Positions 28,412-38,436 of a DNA stretch of 64,000 bases are shown piece by piece. A program made the position numbers and the translations under genes. Positions within the stretch are counted from its first letter, which is position 1; each line of letters begins with the position of its first letter. Source of the DNA: Streptomyces coacervatus (GTDB taxonomy: Bacteria; Actinomycetota; Actinomycetes; Streptomycetales; Streptomycetaceae); assembly GCF_029223485.1 (NCBI RefSeq), contig NZ_JARHTP010000017.1:124001-188000 (forward strand), written 5' to 3'. Below the pieces are notes generated by a model. That model had not been told where the DNA came from and did not search any database. It saw only the letters and a program-made list of their open reading frames with translations.

Positions 28412-29389
28412 GTGAGCAGGCTCCAGGTCGTCAGCGGCAAGGGCGGGACCGGAAAGACGACGGTCGCCGCCGCCCTCGCGCTGGCCCTCGCGACCGAGGG
28501 GAAGCGGACGCTTCTCGTCGAGGTCGAGGGGCGCCAGGGCATCGCGCAGCTCTTCGAGACGGAAGCGCTGCCCTATGAGGAGCGGAAGATCGCCGTCGCT
28601 CCGGGGGGCGGGGAGGTGTACGCCCTCGCCATCGACCCCGAACTGGCCCTTCTGGACTACCTCCAGATGTTCTACAAGCTGGGGGGCGCGGGCAGAGCCC
28701 TGAAGAAGCTCGGCGCGATCGACTTCGCCACCACCATCGCGCCGGGCCTCAGGGACGTGCTCCTGACCGGCAAGGCGTGCGAGGCGGTCCGCAGGAAGGA
28801 CAAGGCCGGGCGGTTCGCATACGACTACGTCGTCATGGACGCACCGCCCACCGGCCGCATCACCCGCTTTCTGAATGTGAACGACGAGGTGGCGGGCCTC
28901 GCCAAGATCGGCCCGATACACAATCAGGCGCAGGCCGTGATGCGGGTGCTGAAGTCGCCGGAGACGGCCGTCCACATGGTGACGCTGCTGGAGGAGATGC
29001 CCGTCCAGGAGACCGCGGACGGGATCGCCGAACTCCGCGCCGCCAAGCTGCCGGTGGGGCGGATCATCGTGAACATGGTGCGGCCCGAGGTGTTGGACGC
29101 GGAGGATCTGGAACTCGTACGCCGTGTGCCGCGTTCCTCTGTCGCCAGGTCGCTGTCGGCGGCGGGGCTCGGCGGGGCGCGCCGCGGTGGGAACGCGGAG
29201 AAGCTGGTGGACCCGCTGCTCCAGCAGGCCGAGGAATACGCCGAGCGGTACTCGCTGGAGCACGAACAGCGTGCGGTCCTCGCCGAGCAGGCCCTGCCGC
29301 TGCACGAACTGCCCCTGCTCACCGAGGGCATGGACCTGGCGGGGCTGTACGAGCTGGCCACCGAGCTGCGGCAGCAGGGCCTGTCATGA
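28412..29389 (+). CDS. ArsA-like ATPase (first of pair)
   Basis: 325-residue ArsA/GET3-type P-loop ATPase. Walker A is VVSGKGGTGKTT at residues 6-17, the Walker B/switch II segment is YVVMDAPPTGR. The cysteine pair and arsenic-site residues of true ArsA are not evident, and no ars genes are near, so arsenite export is unlikely. GTG 28412 lies eight bases after TAGGCT, suggesting a leaderless message. It is paired with a second ATPase and next to wblA, an arrangement conserved in actinobacteria. The two may form a heterodimer. Confidence 0.85.
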   Translation: MSRLQVVSGKGGTGKTTVAAALALALATEGKRTLLVEVEGRQGIAQLFETEALPYEERKIAVAPGGGEVYALAIDPELALLDYLQMFYKLGGAGRALKKLGAIDFATTIAPGLRDVLLTGKACEAVRRKDKAGRFAYDYVVMDAPPTGRITRFLNVNDEVAGLAKIGPIHNQAQAVMRVLKSPETAVHMVTLLEEMPVQETADGIAELRAAKLPVGRIIVNMVRPEVLDAEDLELVRRVPRSSVARSLSAAGLGGARRGGNAEKLVDPLLQQAEEYAERYSLEHEQRAVLAEQALPLHELPLLTEGMDLAGLYELATELRQQGLS

Positions 29390-29438
29390 GCGGGGGCACG
29401 CGGAGCACGAGTCGTCAGCAGCGGAAGCAGGGGATGTC

Positions 29439-30791
<1,353 letters not shown>

Positions 30792-30823
30792 GCGTCTGTC
30801 GTCGACTGAGCCGAGGGGTGCCC

Positions 30824-31162
30824 TCAGCTCACCGCCGCGTAGTTCTCGTACACCTCGTCGTCGTCGAGCGGCAGGATCCCCACGCCGCGTTCGTATTCCA
30901 GACGAGCCGTCTCAAGAAGCCGGCGCCAGGAGGTGACGGTGGGTCGCCTGCGCAGCAGTGCGCGGCGCTCCCGCTCCGTCATGCCTCCCCACACGCCGAA
31001 CTCGACGCGGTTGTCGAGCGCATCAGCCAGGCATTCAGTGCGTACCGGACATCCGGTGCACACCGCCTTGGCCCTGTTCTGCGCTGCTCCCTGAACGAAC
31101 AGTTCATCCGGATCGGTAGTGCGGCAGGCGGCCTGCGCACTCCAGTCGGTTACCCAGCCCAT
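30824..31162 (-). CDS. wblA: WhiB-like regulator WblA
   Basis: 112-residue iron-sulfur transcription factor that in Streptomyces switches colonies from secondary metabolism to sporulation. The four cluster ligands are C13, C35, C38 and C44, followed by EFGVWGGMTERERR and a basic RRRPTVTSWRRLL stretch for DNA contact. ATG 31162 (MGWVTDWS) gives the usual WblA length; a GTG at 31219 would add 19 residues. It converges on the ArsA-like pair and is divergent from the PBP gene. Confidence 0.93.
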   Translation of the reverse strand: MGWVTDWSAQAACRTTDPDELFVQGAAQNRAKAVCTGCPVRTECLADALDNRVEFGVWGGMTERERRALLRRRPTVTSWRRLLETARLEYERGVGILPLDDDEVYENYAAVS

Positions 31163-31570
31163 ACCGGCGCCGTCCTCTCCCGAATCGAGGCTCCCCCACG
31201 GCGGCAGCGGCATATTCACCGCCGCCAGTTGAGGACGTTACGGAAGGTGGGCACAGCGCAACACCCCCTTCGGGCCCAATCTTGAATGGCCCGAACGGAC
31301 TATGCGTAAGCGGCAGATCACCCGGGGGAGTGAGCTGGTGACATGTGTGATCTTCCCGGCAAACCAGGACAGTTCAGTTGAGTCACAACGGGCGCCAGGT
31401 GACACACAAGGCGGATTCGGACACGCCCCCGTCAAAAAAGTTGGGGAACCTCCGGAACGATTCGGGGTCGCCGGACGTATTGATACGTGGCCCTACTGCT
31501 GTGACAGTTGAGAGCAGCTTAGGCCAAGGCATATACGCGTGTCCGGCGAATGAGAACGTAGGCTGCCCTC
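31163..31570. promoter_or_regulatory. Divergent wblA / PBP promoter region
   Basis: This 408-base region is relatively A/T-rich around 31300-31520, as expected of a strongly regulated promoter area. A TAGGCT -10 box at 31559-31564 lies six bases before the PBP ATG, consistent with leaderless transcription. wblA is a known BldD target in S. coelicolor, but I could not assign a BldD box confidently. No gene is seen here. Confidence 0.5.
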
Positions 31571-33841
31571 ATGCCAAAGAAGCGCTCGGGCGGTGGCCTG
31601 TCCCCAACGCAGCAGGCCGCCAAGTTCCTCGGTGTCAGTGTGCTCGCGGGAGCCGTCCTGGCCGGCATCGCGCTGCCTGCCGTCGGCGCGCTGGGACTTG
31701 CGGCCAAGGGCTCGGTGGAGAGTTTCGACGAACTCCCCGCCACCCTCAAGACACCACCCCTGAGCCAGCGCACCACGATCCTCGACGCCGAGGGCGGCCA
31801 GATCGCCACGGTCTACTCGCGCGACCGCACGGTGGTGGGCCTCAAGGACATCTCGCCGTATATGCAGAAGGCGATCGTCGCGATCGAGGACTCGCGCTAC
31901 TACCAGCACGGCGCGGTCGACCTCAAGGGCATCCTGCGCGCGCTGAACAAGAACGTGCAGAGCAGCGGCGTGGCCCAGGGCGCCTCCACGCTCACCCAGC
32001 AGTACGTGAAGAACGTCTTCGTGGAGGAGGCCGGCGACGACCCGACGAAGGTCGCCCAGGCCACCCAGCAGACCCTCGGCCGCAAGATAAAGGAGCTGAA
32101 GTACGCGATCCAGGTGGAGGAGGAGCTCGGCAAGAAGAAGATCCTCGAGAACTACCTGAACATCACCTTCTTCGGCGAGCAGGCGTACGGCGTCGAGGCC
32201 GCCGCCCAGCGCTACTTCTCCAAGCACGCCAAGGACCTCAACGTCCAGGAGTCGGCGCTCCTTGCGGGCATCGTGCAGTCGCCCAGCCGGTACGACCCGG
32301 TCAACGACGAGGCGGAGGCCACCAAGCGCCGTAACGTCGTCCTGCAGCGCATGGCCGACATGGGCGACATCTCGCAGGCGGAGGCCGACAAGGCCAAGAA
32401 GACGCCGCTGGGCCTCAACCCCAGCCAGCCGAAGAACGGCTGCATCACCGCGGTCAAGGGCGCCGGCTTCTTCTGCGACTACGTGCGCGAGGTGTTCCTC
32501 ACCGACCCGATGTTCGGCAAGACCAAGGAAGCCCGGGCAAAGGTGTGGAACCAGGGCGGTCTGACGATCCGTACGACGCTCGACCCGCAGTCCCAGTCGT
32601 CGGTCCAGGCCTCCATCAAGGAGCACGTCTACAAGACCGACGACGTGGCCACGGCCGCCACCATCGTCGAGCCCGGCACCGGCAAGATCCTCGCCATGGG
32701 CCAGTCCCGTCCGTACGGCTTCGGCAAGCACGAGACGCAGATCGACCTGTCCGTGAACCAGTCCATGGGCGGCGGCGCGGGCTACCAGCCCGGTTCGACG
32801 TTCAAGCCGATCGTGGCCGCGGCCGCCATAGAGGGCGGCACGCCGGCGAACAAGACGTACCCGTCGCCGTACGAGATGGCGTACCCGAGCCCGGTCTCCA
32901 TCTGTGACGGCAAGCAGTGGAAGGACGACCCGTACAACCCCACCAAACTCACCAACGAGAACGTGGAGGAGCACGGGCCGTACAGCATGAAGGAGGCGAC
33001 CGCGAAGTCGGTCAACACCTACTACGTGCAGCTGATCAGCGACATCGGCATCTGCCCGGTCACCGAGATGGCCAAGAAGATGGGCGTGGAGCGCGCGGAC
33101 GGCGGCAAGATGCAGCAGGCGCCCTCCATCGCGCTCGGTACCCAGGAGATGTCCCCGCTGACCATGGCGAACGCGTACGCCACCTTCGCCTCGCGCGGCA
33201 TGTACTGCACGCCGGTCGCCATCGAGTCCATCACCCAGACCGTCGGCAGCCAGAAGAAGTCCCTCGCGGTGCCGAAGTCGACCTGCACGCGCGCGATGTC
33301 GCAGAAGACCGCCGACACCGTGACGACCCTGCTGAAGGGCGTGGTCGAGGACGGTACGGGTACGGAGGCGGGCCTCACCGACCGCCCGAGCGCCGGCAAG
33401 ACCGGTACCACGGACAACCGCTACGCCGCCTGGTTCGTCGGCTTCACCCCGAACATGGCGGGCGCGGTCTGGGTCGGCGACCCGGCCCACAAGCGCCAGA
33501 TGAAGGACATCAGCATCGGCGGCGTCTGGAACGACAAGGTCTACGGCGGCAAGGTCCCCGGCCCGATCTGGCGCGACATGATGACCGGCGCCCTGGACGG
33601 CAAGCCGGTGGAGGAGTTCAACCTCGTCAACATCCCCGACGGCAACAAGGGCAAGGGGAAGGGCAACGACGACGGGAACAACGGAGACAACGGCGGCACC
33701 ACCGACGGCGGCCTCATCGGCGGCCTGACGGGCGGCGCCACGGACGGCGGCACCACCTTCCCGACGCCCACCTTCTCCATCCCGGACAACCTGTTCCAGG
33801 GCACCAGCAACGGGAACGGGAACGGGGGGCGGCGCGGCTGA
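31571..33841 (+). CDS. Class A penicillin-binding protein (transglycosylase-transpeptidase)
   Basis: 756-residue cell-wall synthase with one N-terminal transmembrane helix (about 17-45). The glycosyltransferase-51 domain carries the catalytic glutamate in AIEDSRYYQHG and QGASTLTQQYVKN. The transpeptidase domain has S409 and K412 in GSTFKP, SVN as the second motif, and KTGTTD as the third. A Gly/Asn/Asp-rich repeat tail (GKGKGNDDGNNG) ends the protein outside the membrane. It acts in peptidoglycan polymerisation and cross-linking. Located divergently from wblA, as in other streptomycetes. Confidence 0.95.
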   Translation: MPKKRSGGGLSPTQQAAKFLGVSVLAGAVLAGIALPAVGALGLAAKGSVESFDELPATLKTPPLSQRTTILDAEGGQIATVYSRDRTVVGLKDISPYMQKAIVAIEDSRYYQHGAVDLKGILRALNKNVQSSGVAQGASTLTQQYVKNVFVEEAGDDPTKVAQATQQTLGRKIKELKYAIQVEEELGKKKILENYLNITFFGEQAYGVEAAAQRYFSKHAKDLNVQESALLAGIVQSPSRYDPVNDEAEATKRRNVVLQRMADMGDISQAEADKAKKTPLGLNPSQPKNGCITAVKGAGFFCDYVREVFLTDPMFGKTKEARAKVWNQGGLTIRTTLDPQSQSSVQASIKEHVYKTDDVATAATIVEPGTGKILAMGQSRPYGFGKHETQIDLSVNQSMGGGAGYQPGSTFKPIVAAAAIEGGTPANKTYPSPYEMAYPSPVSICDGKQWKDDPYNPTKLTNENVEEHGPYSMKEATAKSVNTYYVQLISDIGICPVTEMAKKMGVERADGGKMQQAPSIALGTQEMSPLTMANAYATFASRGMYCTPVAIESITQTVGSQKKSLAVPKSTCTRAMSQKTADTVTTLLKGVVEDGTGTEAGLTDRPSAGKTGTTDNRYAAWFVGFTPNMAGAVWVGDPAHKRQMKDISIGGVWNDKVYGGKVPGPIWRDMMTGALDGKPVEEFNLVNIPDGNKGKGKGNDDGNNGDNGGTTDGGLIGGLTGGATDGGTTFPTPTFSIPDNLFQGTSNGNGNGGRRG

Positions 33842-33862
33842 CGCCGTGACCTGAGAACGCCG

Positions 33863-33898
33863 ACGGCCCCTGATCTTCATACGAAGATCAGGGGCCGT
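33863..33898. terminator. Bidirectional terminator between PBP and YqeY genes
   Basis: Perfect 16-bp stem, ACGGCCCCTGATCTTC and its complement, with a 4-base loop ATAC. It sits between the converging PBP and YqeY-like genes. Confidence 0.9.
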
Positions 33899-33922
33899 TC
33901 CCTTCGGTACGCCCCGAGCCGC

Positions 33923-34390
33923 TCAGCCCGCGAGCAGCTTCTTCACCGCTGCGGCGACCCGGCCGCCCTCGGCCAGGCCCGCGACCTTCGGGTTCACGAT
34001 CTTCATGACGGCGCCCATGGCACGCGGCCCCTCGGCGCCGGCCGCCTTGGCCTCCTCGACGGCCTGGGCGACGATGTCGCTCAGCTCCTCGTCGCTGAGC
34101 TGCTTGGGCAGGTACTCGGCGAGCACCTCGCCCTCCGCCTTCTCCCGCTCGGCGCTCTCGGCCCGACCACCCTGCGCGAAGGCATCGGCCGCCTCCCGGC
34201 GCTTCTTCGCCTCCTTGGTGATCACCTTCAGCACCTCGTCGTCGGAGAGCTCGCGCTTCTCCTTGCCCGCGACCTCCTCCTTGGTGATCGCGGCGAGCGT
34301 CAGCCGGAGCGTCGAGGAGCGGAGCTCGTTGCGCTCCTTGATCGCGGTGTTGAGGTCTTCCTGCAGCTTCGACTTGAGCGTGGTGGTCAT
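33923..34390 (-). CDS. GatB/YqeY domain protein
   Basis: 155-residue cytoplasmic protein of the YqeY family, which resembles the tRNA-binding tail domain of GatB amidotransferase subunits. Typical stretches are RLTLAAITKEEV, EYLPKQLSDEEL and RAMGAVMKIVNPKV. It probably binds tRNA, but the exact role is not settled for the family. It is divergent from the phosphoesterase gene. Confidence 0.88.
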   Translation of the reverse strand: MTTTLKSKLQEDLNTAIKERNELRSSTLRLTLAAITKEEVAGKEKRELSDDEVLKVITKEAKKRREAADAFAQGGRAESAEREKAEGEVLAEYLPKQLSDEELSDIVAQAVEEAKAAGAEGPRAMGAVMKIVNPKVAGLAEGGRVAAAVKKLLAG

Positions 34391-34496
34391 GGATTTGATT
34401 GTCGCAGGTGTGGAAGGCCGGATGCCCGTTCATTTCAAGGGCGGTGGGGGCCGGGGGGCGGCCCGGGCGGTCCTCCGGGTCTGACACGATGGACGT

Positions 34497-35423
34497 ATGC
34501 GCGCTCGATACGGAGTACCTCTGGGGATCGCGGCGGCCGGTGCCGCCGGTGTGGTGTACGCGGCGGGTTTCGAGGTCCGCTCCTTCCGCCTGCGACGGGT
34601 GACGGTCCCCGTCCTGCCTGCCGGAATGCGTCCCCTGCGGGTCCTCCAGGTCTCCGACATCCACATGGTCGGCGGGCAGCGCAAGAAGCAGCGCTGGCTG
34701 CGCTCGCTGGCCGGACTGCGTCCCGACTTCGTGATCAACACGGGCGACAACCTGTCCGACCCGGAGGGCGTCCCGGAGGTGCTGGACGCCCTCGGCCCCC
34801 TGATGGAGTTCCCGGGCGCGTACGTCTTCGGTTCGAACGACTACTACGGCCCGAGGCTCCGCAACCCCGCCCGCTACCTGCTGGAGAAGGCCCAGGGCCG
34901 CCACGGCCTGAACGGCAACCCTCCGGTGGTGGGCGCGATCCACAACCCGTGGGAGGACCTGCGGGACGGTTTCGACGCGGCGGGCTGGCTGAATCTGACG
35001 AACACGCGCGGCAGCCTGAAGATCGAGGGCGTCACCCTGGAGCTGACGGGCCTGGACGACCCGCACATCAAGCGCGACCGCTACCCCCAGGTGTCCGGCG
35101 GCCCGTCCGTCACCGCGGACTTCTCGATGGGCGTCGTACACGCCCCGTACCTGCGAGTGCTGGACTCCTTCACGGCGGACGACTACCCCCTGATCCTGGC
35201 CGGCCACACCCACGGCGGCCAGCTCTGCATCCCCTTCTACGGCGCCCTGATCACCAACTGCGACCTGGACCCGGAGCGGGTGAAGGGCCTGTCGAGGCAT
35301 ACGGCGGAAGGCCGCACGTCATACCTCCACGTGTCGGCCGGTTGCGGAACGAACCGCTACACGCCGGTACGGTTCGCGTGCCCGCCGGAGGCGACGCTGC
35401 TGACGCTGGTGCCCAGGACGTAA
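34497..35423 (+). CDS. Membrane-anchored metallophosphoesterase
   Basis: 308-residue protein with an N-terminal hydrophobic anchor (about 5-24) and a calcineurin-like phosphoesterase domain: VSDIHM, NTGDNLSD, GSND in place of the usual GNHE, and GHTHGGQL near the end. These residues hold a two-metal site. Substrates of such YkuE/YaeI-type enzymes include lipid phosphates, which is inferred only. The ATG is six bases after CACGAT, a possible -10 of a leaderless message. Confidence 0.85.
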   Translation: MRARYGVPLGIAAAGAAGVVYAAGFEVRSFRLRRVTVPVLPAGMRPLRVLQVSDIHMVGGQRKKQRWLRSLAGLRPDFVINTGDNLSDPEGVPEVLDALGPLMEFPGAYVFGSNDYYGPRLRNPARYLLEKAQGRHGLNGNPPVVGAIHNPWEDLRDGFDAAGWLNLTNTRGSLKIEGVTLELTGLDDPHIKRDRYPQVSGGPSVTADFSMGVVHAPYLRVLDSFTADDYPLILAGHTHGGQLCIPFYGALITNCDLDPERVKGLSRHTAEGRTSYLHVSAGCGTNRYTPVRFACPPEATLLTLVPRT

Positions 35424-35477
35424 CCCGGTCGCCTCACTCACCTCGCCCCATATACCCCCTTTGCCTAGCTTGGGGGT

Positions 35478-36293
35478 ATGACTGCCCCGATACCCAGGGA
35501 CATCCCGGACCTCCCCGCAGTCCCCACAGTGCCCACAGTGCCGGGCATGCCCGGACTGCTGCCCTCCCCCGTCCCCGCCTCCGCGGTACTGGCTCCCATA
35601 CACCGCCCCCTCACCGCCGCCTACCGCCTCCTGGTCGCCCTGGCGGCAGTGGCAGGCGTGACGATCGACCTGCTGCTCGGCAGCCCGGTCCGCGTCCTGA
35701 GCTACTTCACCATCCAGAGCAGCATCCTGCTGGCCCTGGTCTTCGCCCTCGGGGCCCGCCGCGCCTGGACGGCCCGCCACCCGCTCCCCTCCGCCCTGAC
35801 GGGCGCGACGCTGCTCTACATCACGATCACCGGGCTGGTGTACCACCTGCTCCTGGCGGGCGCCTCGACCCCGTTCTCCATGACGGGCGGCACAACACCC
35901 CCGACAGGCTGGCAGTGGATCAGCAACCAGCTCCTCCATACGGCTGTCCCCGTCGCCGCACTGCTGGACTGGCTGATCCTGACGACCCCCTGCCGCCTCC
36001 ACCTCCGCCAGGCGCCGACGTGGCTGCTCTACCCCCTGGCCTACCTGGTGTTCTCCCTCGTCCGGGGCGAGCTGATCCTCCCCGGCACGCCGGGCCGCTA
36101 TCTCTACCCGTTCCTGGACGCCGACCTGCACAGCTACAAGAACGTCCTCGGCAACGCCCTCCTCCTCGGCCTCGCCTTCTACGCCCTCGCCGTCGTCATG
36201 ATCGCCGTCGACCACGCCCGCCCCAACCCCGTCCGCCACCGCCCCCATCACCGCGCGAAAACCGGATTTCGTCTACAGCCACCGGTGGGCTAA
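35478..36293 (+). CDS. Pr6Pr-family integral membrane protein
   Basis: 271-residue membrane protein with six predicted helices (about 48-68, 77-93, 108-126, 152-170, 181-199, 221-243). The pattern of polar residues in YFTIQSSIL, GLVYHLLL, LHTAVPV, and YPFLDA matches the Pr6Pr/FAR-17a-like membrane family. Function unknown. An N-terminal Pro/Val-rich cytoplasmic stretch precedes the first helix. ATG 35478 follows TAGCTT by six bases, again suggesting a leaderless message. It is the last core gene before the tRNA. Confidence 0.75.
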   Translation: MTAPIPRDIPDLPAVPTVPTVPGMPGLLPSPVPASAVLAPIHRPLTAAYRLLVALAAVAGVTIDLLLGSPVRVLSYFTIQSSILLALVFALGARRAWTARHPLPSALTGATLLYITITGLVYHLLLAGASTPFSMTGGTTPPTGWQWISNQLLHTAVPVAALLDWLILTTPCRLHLRQAPTWLLYPLAYLVFSLVRGELILPGTPGRYLYPFLDADLHSYKNVLGNALLLGLAFYALAVVMIAVDHARPNPVRHRPHHRAKTGFRLQPPVG

Positions 36294-36335
36294 AGTAAAC
36301 GACGTCGCCGCGACAAGCAGGACATGCGACGACAT

Positions 36336-36409
36336 CGGGGTGTAGCGCAGCTTGGCAGCGCGCTTCGTTCGGGACGAAGAGGTCGTGGGTTCAAATCCCG
36401 CCACCCCGA
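36336..36409 (+). tRNA. tRNA-Pro (anticodon CGG)
   Basis: The 74 bases fold as a tRNA: acceptor CGGGGTG pairs with CACCCCG, the anticodon stem CTTCG/CGAAG encloses TTCGGGA with anticodon CGG at 36370-36372, and GGTTCAAAT forms the T-loop. CCA is not encoded. Its 3' part is the integration site of the element to the right. Confidence 0.95.
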
Positions 36410-36410
36410 C
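36381..36410 (+). other. Attachment site copy 1 (3' end of tRNA-Pro)
   Basis: The 30 bases from GGTCGTGGGTTCAAATCCCG to the end of the tRNA recur at 38131 with two changes. This copy completes the functional tRNA and is therefore the chromosomal-side junction of the integrated DNA. Confidence 0.85.
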
Positions 36411-36425
36411 AGCCGAAACACCAGG

Positions 36426-36698
36426 TCAGGGCCGGTTCCCCTTCACGGGAAACCGGCCCTGACTCGTTCCACGGGGTCCCTGGGGAGTGATTGGGGAGTG
36501 GATCAAGGAAATCCACTCCCCAACGTCACACTCTCGATTCGCTCTCAGCAGCGCATCGAGGGCGTGCACCGGTGACCGCGGGTGCATGTCAGACCGTGCC
36601 GCCAACGCCTCCTTCCACTGCTCGGTCAGTTCGTCCATGAGCCGGTTCCTCATCCGCGCCGCGATGTGCGAGTAGCAGGCTTGTACCGAGCCGTCCTC
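36426..36698 (-). pseudogene. Integrase 3' remnant
   Basis: Open frame equivalent to the last ~55 residues of the neighbouring full integrase. It includes the catalytic tyrosine (EDGSVQACYSHIAARMRNR) and continues past the original stop because of a change near 36530. The gene is cut at about 36699, where unrelated DNA starts. It is the only trace of the integrase of the first element. Confidence 0.85.
36428..36460 (+). terminator. Hairpin after tRNA-Pro
   Basis: 10-bp stem AGGGCCGGTT with AACCGGCCCT, loop of 13 bases. It probably ends the tRNA transcript. A partly decayed copy (stem GCCGGTT/AACCGGC) lies at 38181-38207 after the second attachment copy. Confidence 0.7.
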
Positions 36699-36836
36699 GG
36701 AGTTTCAGCCACCAGCGACGCCCCCGAGAGAAGGAGGGTCGACCGTCTGGCTTCCTAGATTTGCCGATCTTGAACGCATCTGACCAAGATTGGATCGAAC
36801 GGCAACTAAGCGCATGGTTAGCAATACACTGCGCAC

Positions 36837-37244
36837 ATGTCTTCAGAGGCGGAGGTCCCACCAGACGCCCTGGTCCTCCGCTTCAAGCCGATGGACCCGG
36901 AGCGGTGCCTCAAGCGCATCGCCATCGACCATCGCGACACAGGCCACTACTGCCTGTCGGTGTTCGCTGACGCACCGCGCCCCGACGAGACGCAGGAGGA
37001 ACTCAAGGCCAGACTCCTGGCCGCGTCCGAACTTCAAGGCATGAACCCGAAAAGCAACAAGACGTACTGGCAGTGCACCCAGGCAGAGAAGCTCCTGGAG
37101 CGGAAGTTTGCGTTCCGGAAGGATGGGGGCGACGAAGTGCCCGAACACTACTCTGTCGACTTCGGCTCCGCAGAGCCTACTCTCGAAGACGTGAACAGGT
37201 TCATCGAAGCATTCGACGACGAGCCCGAGAAGAGGCCCAGGTGA
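36837..37244 (+). CDS. Hypothetical protein, first gene of att-flanked operon
   Basis: 135-residue soluble acidic protein with no domain I recognise. It has a compact C-terminal part (EHYSVDFGSAEPTLEDVNRF, residues about 103-122). TACACT, six bases before ATG 36837, is a good -10 for a leaderless message. Its stop overlaps the GTG of the next gene (GTGA), and the next junction is the same, so the three genes are one translationally coupled operon. Confidence 0.65.
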   Translation: MSSEAEVPPDALVLRFKPMDPERCLKRIAIDHRDTGHYCLSVFADAPRPDETQEELKARLLAASELQGMNPKSNKTYWQCTQAEKLLERKFAFRKDGGDEVPEHYSVDFGSAEPTLEDVNRFIEAFDDEPEKRPR

Positions 37245-37645
37245 TTACTCGGATCGAGATCGACCCAAATGTGCGCGTTCGCGGCAACGGTACGCGTGCG
37301 GGCTTCGAGGACGTCCGAGGTCCGATCGCGGTGAACATGCCGGTTGAGGTGTTCGAGCCGGAGAGTGGGCTAGTTGGCCCTGGCCGGGTCACTGAGATCG
37401 ACCCGGCACGTCGGCTGGTGTTCCTGTCTGTCGAGTGGAGCAAGCTCGAAGAGCGTCCCAATGCTGGAGAACCCACCGAGACATTGGAGATGCTCGCGAA
37501 GATTCGCTGCCTGCCTGTGTCGCCGACGCTGCGCGCGCCCACCTCCGTCTTGCGTCCTCACATCCACACTGGCTTGCAGAACCTCTACGGAGAGCTACGC
37601 GAAGCAGGCCAGTCAAGCGAAGAACTGGTGGTATCAGCGCTGTGA
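37241..37645 (+). CDS. Hypothetical protein, second gene of att-flanked operon
   Basis: 134-residue soluble protein starting at a GTG that overlaps the previous stop. The centre has a short beta-rich segment (GPGRVTEIDPARRLVFLSVEW) like small SH3-type or KOW-like barrels, then an alpha-helical tail. No family is recognised. Base composition is lower in GC than in the core genes, which suggests transfer. Confidence 0.6.
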   Translation: MITRIEIDPNVRVRGNGTRAGFEDVRGPIAVNMPVEVFEPESGLVGPGRVTEIDPARRLVFLSVEWSKLEERPNAGEPTETLEMLAKIRCLPVSPTLRAPTSVLRPHIHTGLQNLYGELREAGQSSEELVVSAL

Positions 37646-38130
37646 GTCTCCAAGTCACGTTCATGGGCTTCGCCGAAGCAGCAACGTTCGATGCTCGCGG
37701 CCAGCTTGCTCTAATTGGGTTCAGCCCTCAGGCGTTCACGGTTGAGCAGTTCCCTGGCCAGGTCAACGCGCCTCTCATCATGATCATCGATGACGATGAT
37801 GAAGGCGCGACTCTCAAGGCTGGCCGAACTGCGAACGTTCGCATCATGGTGAAGAACGATTCGGGGGAGGTGGTCTTCTTCGTCGAGCAGGCGACGCCTG
37901 TAAACGAAGTCAAGAACTCTGGGATGCTGCCCGGACGTCTCGCCCTCGTAGCGCAGGTCCCCGTCACTGCTTCCAAGGCCGGACGCTACACGTACCACGC
38001 CACAGTCACGGTTGTCGGGGACGACTCCCCAGAACTCACAGCGCAGGCATCTCTTCGGGTCGTAGACCAAGCGCTGCTTGACGCGCGAAGGGCAGCAGCT
38101 CAGCAGAATAGGGAAGGCCAGGTCGGCTAA
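37642..38130 (+). CDS. DUF6941-like protein, third gene of att-flanked operon
   Basis: 162-residue protein of all-beta character. GFAEAATFDARGQLALIGF at 9-27, followed by PLIMIIDDDDEG and a second sheet region, resembles the DUF6941 family (low certainty; no search was possible). GTG 37642 overlaps the previous stop. The TAA stop at 38128-38130 directly abuts the second attachment copy, so this gene marked the far end of the first element. Confidence 0.6.
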   Translation: MSLQVTFMGFAEAATFDARGQLALIGFSPQAFTVEQFPGQVNAPLIMIIDDDDEGATLKAGRTANVRIMVKNDSGEVVFFVEQATPVNEVKNSGMLPGRLALVAQVPVTASKAGRYTYHATVTVVGDDSPELTAQASLRVVDQALLDARRAAAQQNREGQVG

Positions 38131-38160
38131 GGTCGTGGGTTCAAATCCCGCCGCCCTGAC
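38131..38160 (+). other. Attachment site copy 2
   Basis: Repeats the tRNA-Pro 3' end with two substitutions (GCCGCCCTGAC for GCCACCCCGAC). The changes break the acceptor stem, so this copy does not complete a tRNA. It is the left junction of the intact AICE. No third copy was found to the right. Confidence 0.85.
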
Positions 38161-38436
38161 AGCCGAAACACCAGGTCAAGGCCGGTTTCCCCTCACGGGC
38201 AACCGGCCCTAACTCGTTCCACAGAGTCCCTGGGGAGTGGATCAAGGGAATCGACTACCCGACGTCACTCCCGATTCGCTCTCAGCAGCGCATCGAGGGC
38301 GTGCACCGGTGACCGCGGGTGCATGGCAGACCGTGCCGCCAACGCCTCCTCCCACTGCTCGGTCAGTTCGTCCATGAGCCGGTTCCTCATCCGCGCTGTG
38401 ATGTGCGAATAGCGAGCTTGCACCGAGCCGTCCTCG
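38131..38436. repeat. Direct repeat, copy 2
   Basis: Partner of 36381-36699. It is about 13 bases shorter because of small deletions between the hairpin and the integrase stop. It contains the end of the intact integrase gene. Confidence 0.9.

Larger units (their letters stand above)
36381..36699. repeat. 319-base direct repeat, copy 1
   Basis: Matches 38131-38436 closely: tRNA end, hairpin and the 3' end of an integrase gene. The match stops at GTCCTCG inside the integrase coding region. It shows that two related elements entered the same tRNA gene. Confidence 0.9.
36411..38160. mobile_element. Remnant element between the two attachment copies
   Basis: Bounded by tRNA-end copies at 36381-36410 and 38131-38160. 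It keeps only an integrase tail at the left and a three-gene operon whose last stop codon touches the second attachment copy. The most economical reading is an older integrated element that lost its middle, with a second element later integrated beside it. Confidence 0.75.
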
